Source: Nitrospina sp.
Lineage (GTDB): Bacteria; Nitrospinota; Nitrospinia; Nitrospinales; VA-1
Direction: 5' to 3'
DNA length: 44,178 nt
Assembly (NCBI GenBank): GCA_018653085.1
Contig: JABIAY010000054.1
Location: 1 to 44,178, forward strand
Of this stretch, positions 41,861-44,178 are shown piece after piece (position 1 is the first letter of the stretch; each line of letters starts with the position of its first letter). The position numbers and the translations under genes are program-made. The notes under the pieces were generated by a model. That model saw only the letters and a list, made by a program, of their open reading frames with translations. It made no database searches and was not told the DNA's origin.

Positions 41861-43672
41861 ATGAAATCACTACTCATATTTCCGCCGGACTGGTTACCTT
41901 CCGAGCCTTACCTGAGCCTGCCGTCACTGGCTTCGGTCCTGCGCCCGGCAGGGCATGACGTCACGCAACTGGATGTCAATGTCGAGATGTATGACATGTT
42001 TTTCAGTACGCAGTTTCTCCAGCATACCGCGCAACGCATTGCCACCGAACGCAACTATCTTCAGGATGTGGAAAAAGAACGCGGACTGGATGAAGAAGAA
42101 CAGGCGTTGCTGGAACGACTGCTCACCTGCACCCCGGAACTGTTCCAACAATTTTCTGAGGATGTTGAACGGGCCAAAAAAATCCTGCGGGGAGAAACCT
42201 TCTACGATATCGACCAACTGGAATGGGCGACAAACTGCCTGCACCAGACCATGGCGCTGATCTCGCTGGCTTATTATCCGGCGCAAATCTGTTTTCCTCC
42301 CATCGAAACGGATATCGTTTACAAACCGTTCATGTCCACGGAAATTCTGGAAGCCGTCGATGACGACCAGATCAATATCTACCGCGACGTTTACCGTATG
42401 CTGATCCGTCCGATAATGGAACGCGATCGCCCGGTGATGATCGGCATTTCGGTGGTGCAACAAAAACAACTCATCGCTACCTTCACCTTCTGCAAAATGA
42501 TCAAGGAAGAGTTCCCGGCAACGCATATCACCCTGGGCGGGAACATCATCACCCGCATCCGTGACACCCTGCCGGAAATGGCCGGACTGTGGGAATGGTT
42601 CGATAGCGCAGTGGTGTATGAAGGCGAGTCGGCCTACCTGAAACTGACCGAAGCGGTAAAAACCGGTGGCGATTTTTCAAAACTGCCGAACCTCATCTAC
42701 AAAGATGAAACTGGCGTTCACACGAATAAAGAAGTCTGCTCCGAAAACCTGGCCGAACTGCCGCCACCGGATTTTGACGGACTGCCGCTGGAAAAATATT
42801 TTGTGCCGCACCTCATCCTGCCCTACCTCGCGACGCGCGGGTGTTATTGGGGCCGGTGTACCTTCTGCGACCATTTCCAGGGTTACGTCGAAGGATTCCG
42901 CACCAAACAGGTGGACCAGATTATGGAGGAAATCAAATTCCTCAAAGAAAAATACGAGACCCGGTTTTTCCATTTCACCGATGAGTCCTATCCCCCGGCA
43001 TTGTTCCAGAAACTTTCGCGCAAATTGATCGACGATAAAACCGATATCGCGTGGACCACGCATATGCGCTTTGAAGAATCATTGCTGGAAGAAAAAGTCT
43101 GGCAGGATGTGGCGGAATCAGGATGCAAATATCTGCACTTCGGTTACGAGTCCGGCAATCAACGAGTCCTTAAGCTCATGGACAAGGCCACCAAACTCGA
43201 TGCCATCGAAACCAATTTGCGCATGTCGTCCGAAGCCGGTATCTGGAATCACCTGATGGGGTTCTTCGGGTTCCCCGGAGAAACTTCAGCAGAGGCCGAC
43301 GATAGCAAAGCCTTCGTCGAGAAAAATTCAGCCCATATCCATTCCTTAGGCTTCATGACCTTCGTATTGGGTAAGTACAGCCCCATAGCGTTCGAGCCGG
43401 AAAAATACGGTGTCAGCTACTACAAAAATCCGGAATGGGATCTGGCACTCGATTACTACTTCACCACTAAAGACGGACTCAGCATCCAGCAAGCCATAGA
43501 TGTGTTCGACGAATTCGAACGTAAACACAACACCAAATGGGATCTACGCACCTGCGTCCGCGAATACATCTTCCTCTACATCGATAAATACGGCTCCAAC
43601 CACCTCCCGCAACTCGAAGTCACCGAAGAACAACGCCAACAAATGCAACAAACCACCATCGGCATGGTCTAG
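41861..43672 (+). CDS. B12-binding-domain radical SAM protein, copy 2
   Basis: 603 residues, paralogous over its full length to copy 1: same start (KSLLIFPPDWLPSEPYLS), same LGGNI segment, and radical SAM ligands C328, C333 and C336 in RGCYWGRCTFCDHF (CX4CX2C). Later YESGNQRVLKLMD and GFFGFPGETSAEA match the copy-1 blocks. By eye it uses more G/C-ending codons than its neighbours. The TAG stop codon begins a repeat (CTAGGCCACCACGTGGCC). Substrate unknown; divergence from copy 1 suggests two related substrates or successive steps. Confidence 0.87.
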   Translation: MKSLLIFPPDWLPSEPYLSLPSLASVLRPAGHDVTQLDVNVEMYDMFFSTQFLQHTAQRIATERNYLQDVEKERGLDEEEQALLERLLTCTPELFQQFSEDVERAKKILRGETFYDIDQLEWATNCLHQTMALISLAYYPAQICFPPIETDIVYKPFMSTEILEAVDDDQINIYRDVYRMLIRPIMERDRPVMIGISVVQQKQLIATFTFCKMIKEEFPATHITLGGNIITRIRDTLPEMAGLWEWFDSAVVYEGESAYLKLTEAVKTGGDFSKLPNLIYKDETGVHTNKEVCSENLAELPPPDFDGLPLEKYFVPHLILPYLATRGCYWGRCTFCDHFQGYVEGFRTKQVDQIMEEIKFLKEKYETRFFHFTDESYPPALFQKLSRKLIDDKTDIAWTTHMRFEESLLEEKVWQDVAESGCKYLHFGYESGNQRVLKLMDKATKLDAIETNLRMSSEAGIWNHLMGFFGFPGETSAEADDSKAFVEKNSAHIHSLGFMTFVLGKYSPIAFEPEKYGVSYYKNPEWDLALDYYFTTKDGLSIQQAIDVFDEFERKHNTKWDLRTCVREYIFLYIDKYGSNHLPQLEVTEEQRQQMQQTTIGMV

Positions 43673-43785
43673 GCCACCACGTGGCCGGGGAGTGGGGGCG
43701 GCCGTGATATTTTTCCTTAGCTCTCGTGCCCCGAAGGGGTAAGACGTTCGCTTTGCTCACGAGCCGCTAAAAGCGTGGGCCAGTG
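43668..43785. repeat. CTAG-family repeat variant with nested hairpin
   Basis: Begins at the TAG stop of the preceding gene with the palindrome GGCCACCACGTGGCC. It continues with CTCGTGCCCCGAAGGGG..CACGAGCCGC (a nested hairpin at 43722-43763) and AGCGTGGGCCAGTGC. Similar in plan to the block at 27.9-28.1 kb. Confidence 0.55.
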
Positions 43786-43787
43786 CT

Positions 43788-43862
43788 TAAACTTCCCCCT
43801 GACAAGGGGGATTGAAGGGATTGGTTTTACTCCCTCTTTCCCAAAGAGGGTTGGGGTGATTG
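43788..43862. repeat. two-hairpin C/G-rich miniature repeat (reverse orientation)
   Basis: TCCCCCTGACAAGGGGGA and CCCTCTTTCCCAAAGAGGG hairpins with the GGGTTGGGGTGATTG end, i.e. the reverse of AATCACCCCAACCC. Same family as 30208-30292. Fills the rest of the gap before the last gene together with the preceding element. Confidence 0.7.
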
Positions 43863-43946
43863 ACCATCAGTGGTGCTTCGTTATTGCGAGCATGGTATAT
43901 TTACCCCCAGAATATATATGCCAAACCATTTTGCCTTAAATTAGAC

Positions 43947-44178
43947 ATGATCCACAATAATGCCACAGACAAAATATGGGATGACCAGCCGGATGTGATT
44001 CGGAAATTCCTGGACCTGCGCCCAAATCACGAAAAGCTGTGTGAAGAGGTAACGTATATCATTAAGAAGCTTCTTCAGACGAACGACCTGGAACATTCGG
44101 CGATTACCTGGCGAGCAAAAAAAATCGATAGTTTTTGTGACAAGCTAGGCCGCAAGAAATATGAAGACCCTTTTAAAG
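43947..44178 (+). CDS. RelA/SpoT-type (p)ppGpp synthetase domain protein, 3' part outside window
   Basis: The ATG at 43947 opens a frame of 77 codons to the right edge. ITWRAKKIDSFCDKLGRKKYEDPFK matches the start of RelA/SpoT nucleotidyltransferase domains (the segment before the EITDLAGIRV block, which would lie beyond the window). No HD hydrolase domain precedes it, so it may be a small alarmone synthetase-like protein. No long N-terminal region is present. The call rests on a short segment. Confidence 0.7.
   Translation, partial: MIHNNATDKIWDDQPDVIRKFLDLRPNHEKLCEEVTYIIKKLLQTNDLEHSAITWRAKKIDSFCDKLGRKKYEDPFK

Overview
The window looks like chromosomal DNA of a Gram-negative, respiring, probably autotrophic bacterium. 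It has an LPS-export permease (LptG), an SspB-type ClpXP adaptor, several c-type cytochromes and an Mrp/Dab inorganic-carbon operon. My best guess is a Nitrospinota/Nitrospirota-type nitrite oxidiser relative. That rests on gene style (Mrp-Dab-Nuo cluster, large multihaem cytochromes, paired B12-binding radical-SAM proteins, NHL proteins) and not on a marker gene, so confidence is modest.

Layout. (1) 1-10676, minus strand: a tightly coupled operon starting with a small winged-helix regulator and DabA (DUF2309). It continues through MrpE, F, G, an MbhD/MbhE-like protein, MrpB, C, D and a NuoL-like subunit, and ends in a NuoM-like subunit cut by the left edge. This looks like a cation- or proton-driven CO2/bicarbonate accumulation machine in which MrpA is split into a NuoL-like protein and a small MbhDE protein. 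(2) 10.9-12.5 kb: a small unknown gene, tRNA-Pro, a His/Ser/Gly-rich Spy-like periplasmic protein, then tRNA-Arg and tRNA-His. (3) 12.5-15.2 kb: SspB, then a CheY-CheC-histidine kinase operon. (4) 15.4-24.3 kb: a metallo-beta-lactamase-fold protein, an unknown membrane protein with a GT39-type glycosyltransferase, acetolactate synthase, Ppx/GppA, LptG and an AmgK-like sugar kinase. (5) 24.4-30.0 kb: thioredoxin-fold [2Fe-2S] ferredoxin, an SGNH-hydrolase-like protein, ArsR plus ACR3 arsenite efflux, EngB and a DUF1015 protein.

(6) 30.3-39.6 kb, minus strand: the most unusual region. It encodes a 12-repeat NHL secreted protein, a small secreted protein, a stand-alone Hpt protein, and four c-type cytochromes with about 12, 10, 2 and 1 haem sites, the first three joined by ATGA overlaps. 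The two large cytochromes are diverged paralogues. No membrane quinol-oxidising subunit, porin or catalytic molybdenum subunit is next to them, so their electron partners are unknown. (7) 39.9-43.7 kb: two tandem paralogous B12-binding radical-SAM proteins with a CX4CX2C cluster motif, then the start of a RelA/SpoT-type synthetase domain cut by the right edge.

Two families of short dispersed repeats fill most intergenic spaces from 11 kb onward. One is a CTAG-containing family (core CACTAGGCGTGGGGCC) that abuts genes and in six cases holds the TAG stop codon. The other is a two-hairpin C/G-rich element. Neither family was seen inside the Mrp-Dab operon, which agrees with, but does not prove, a separate origin for that block.
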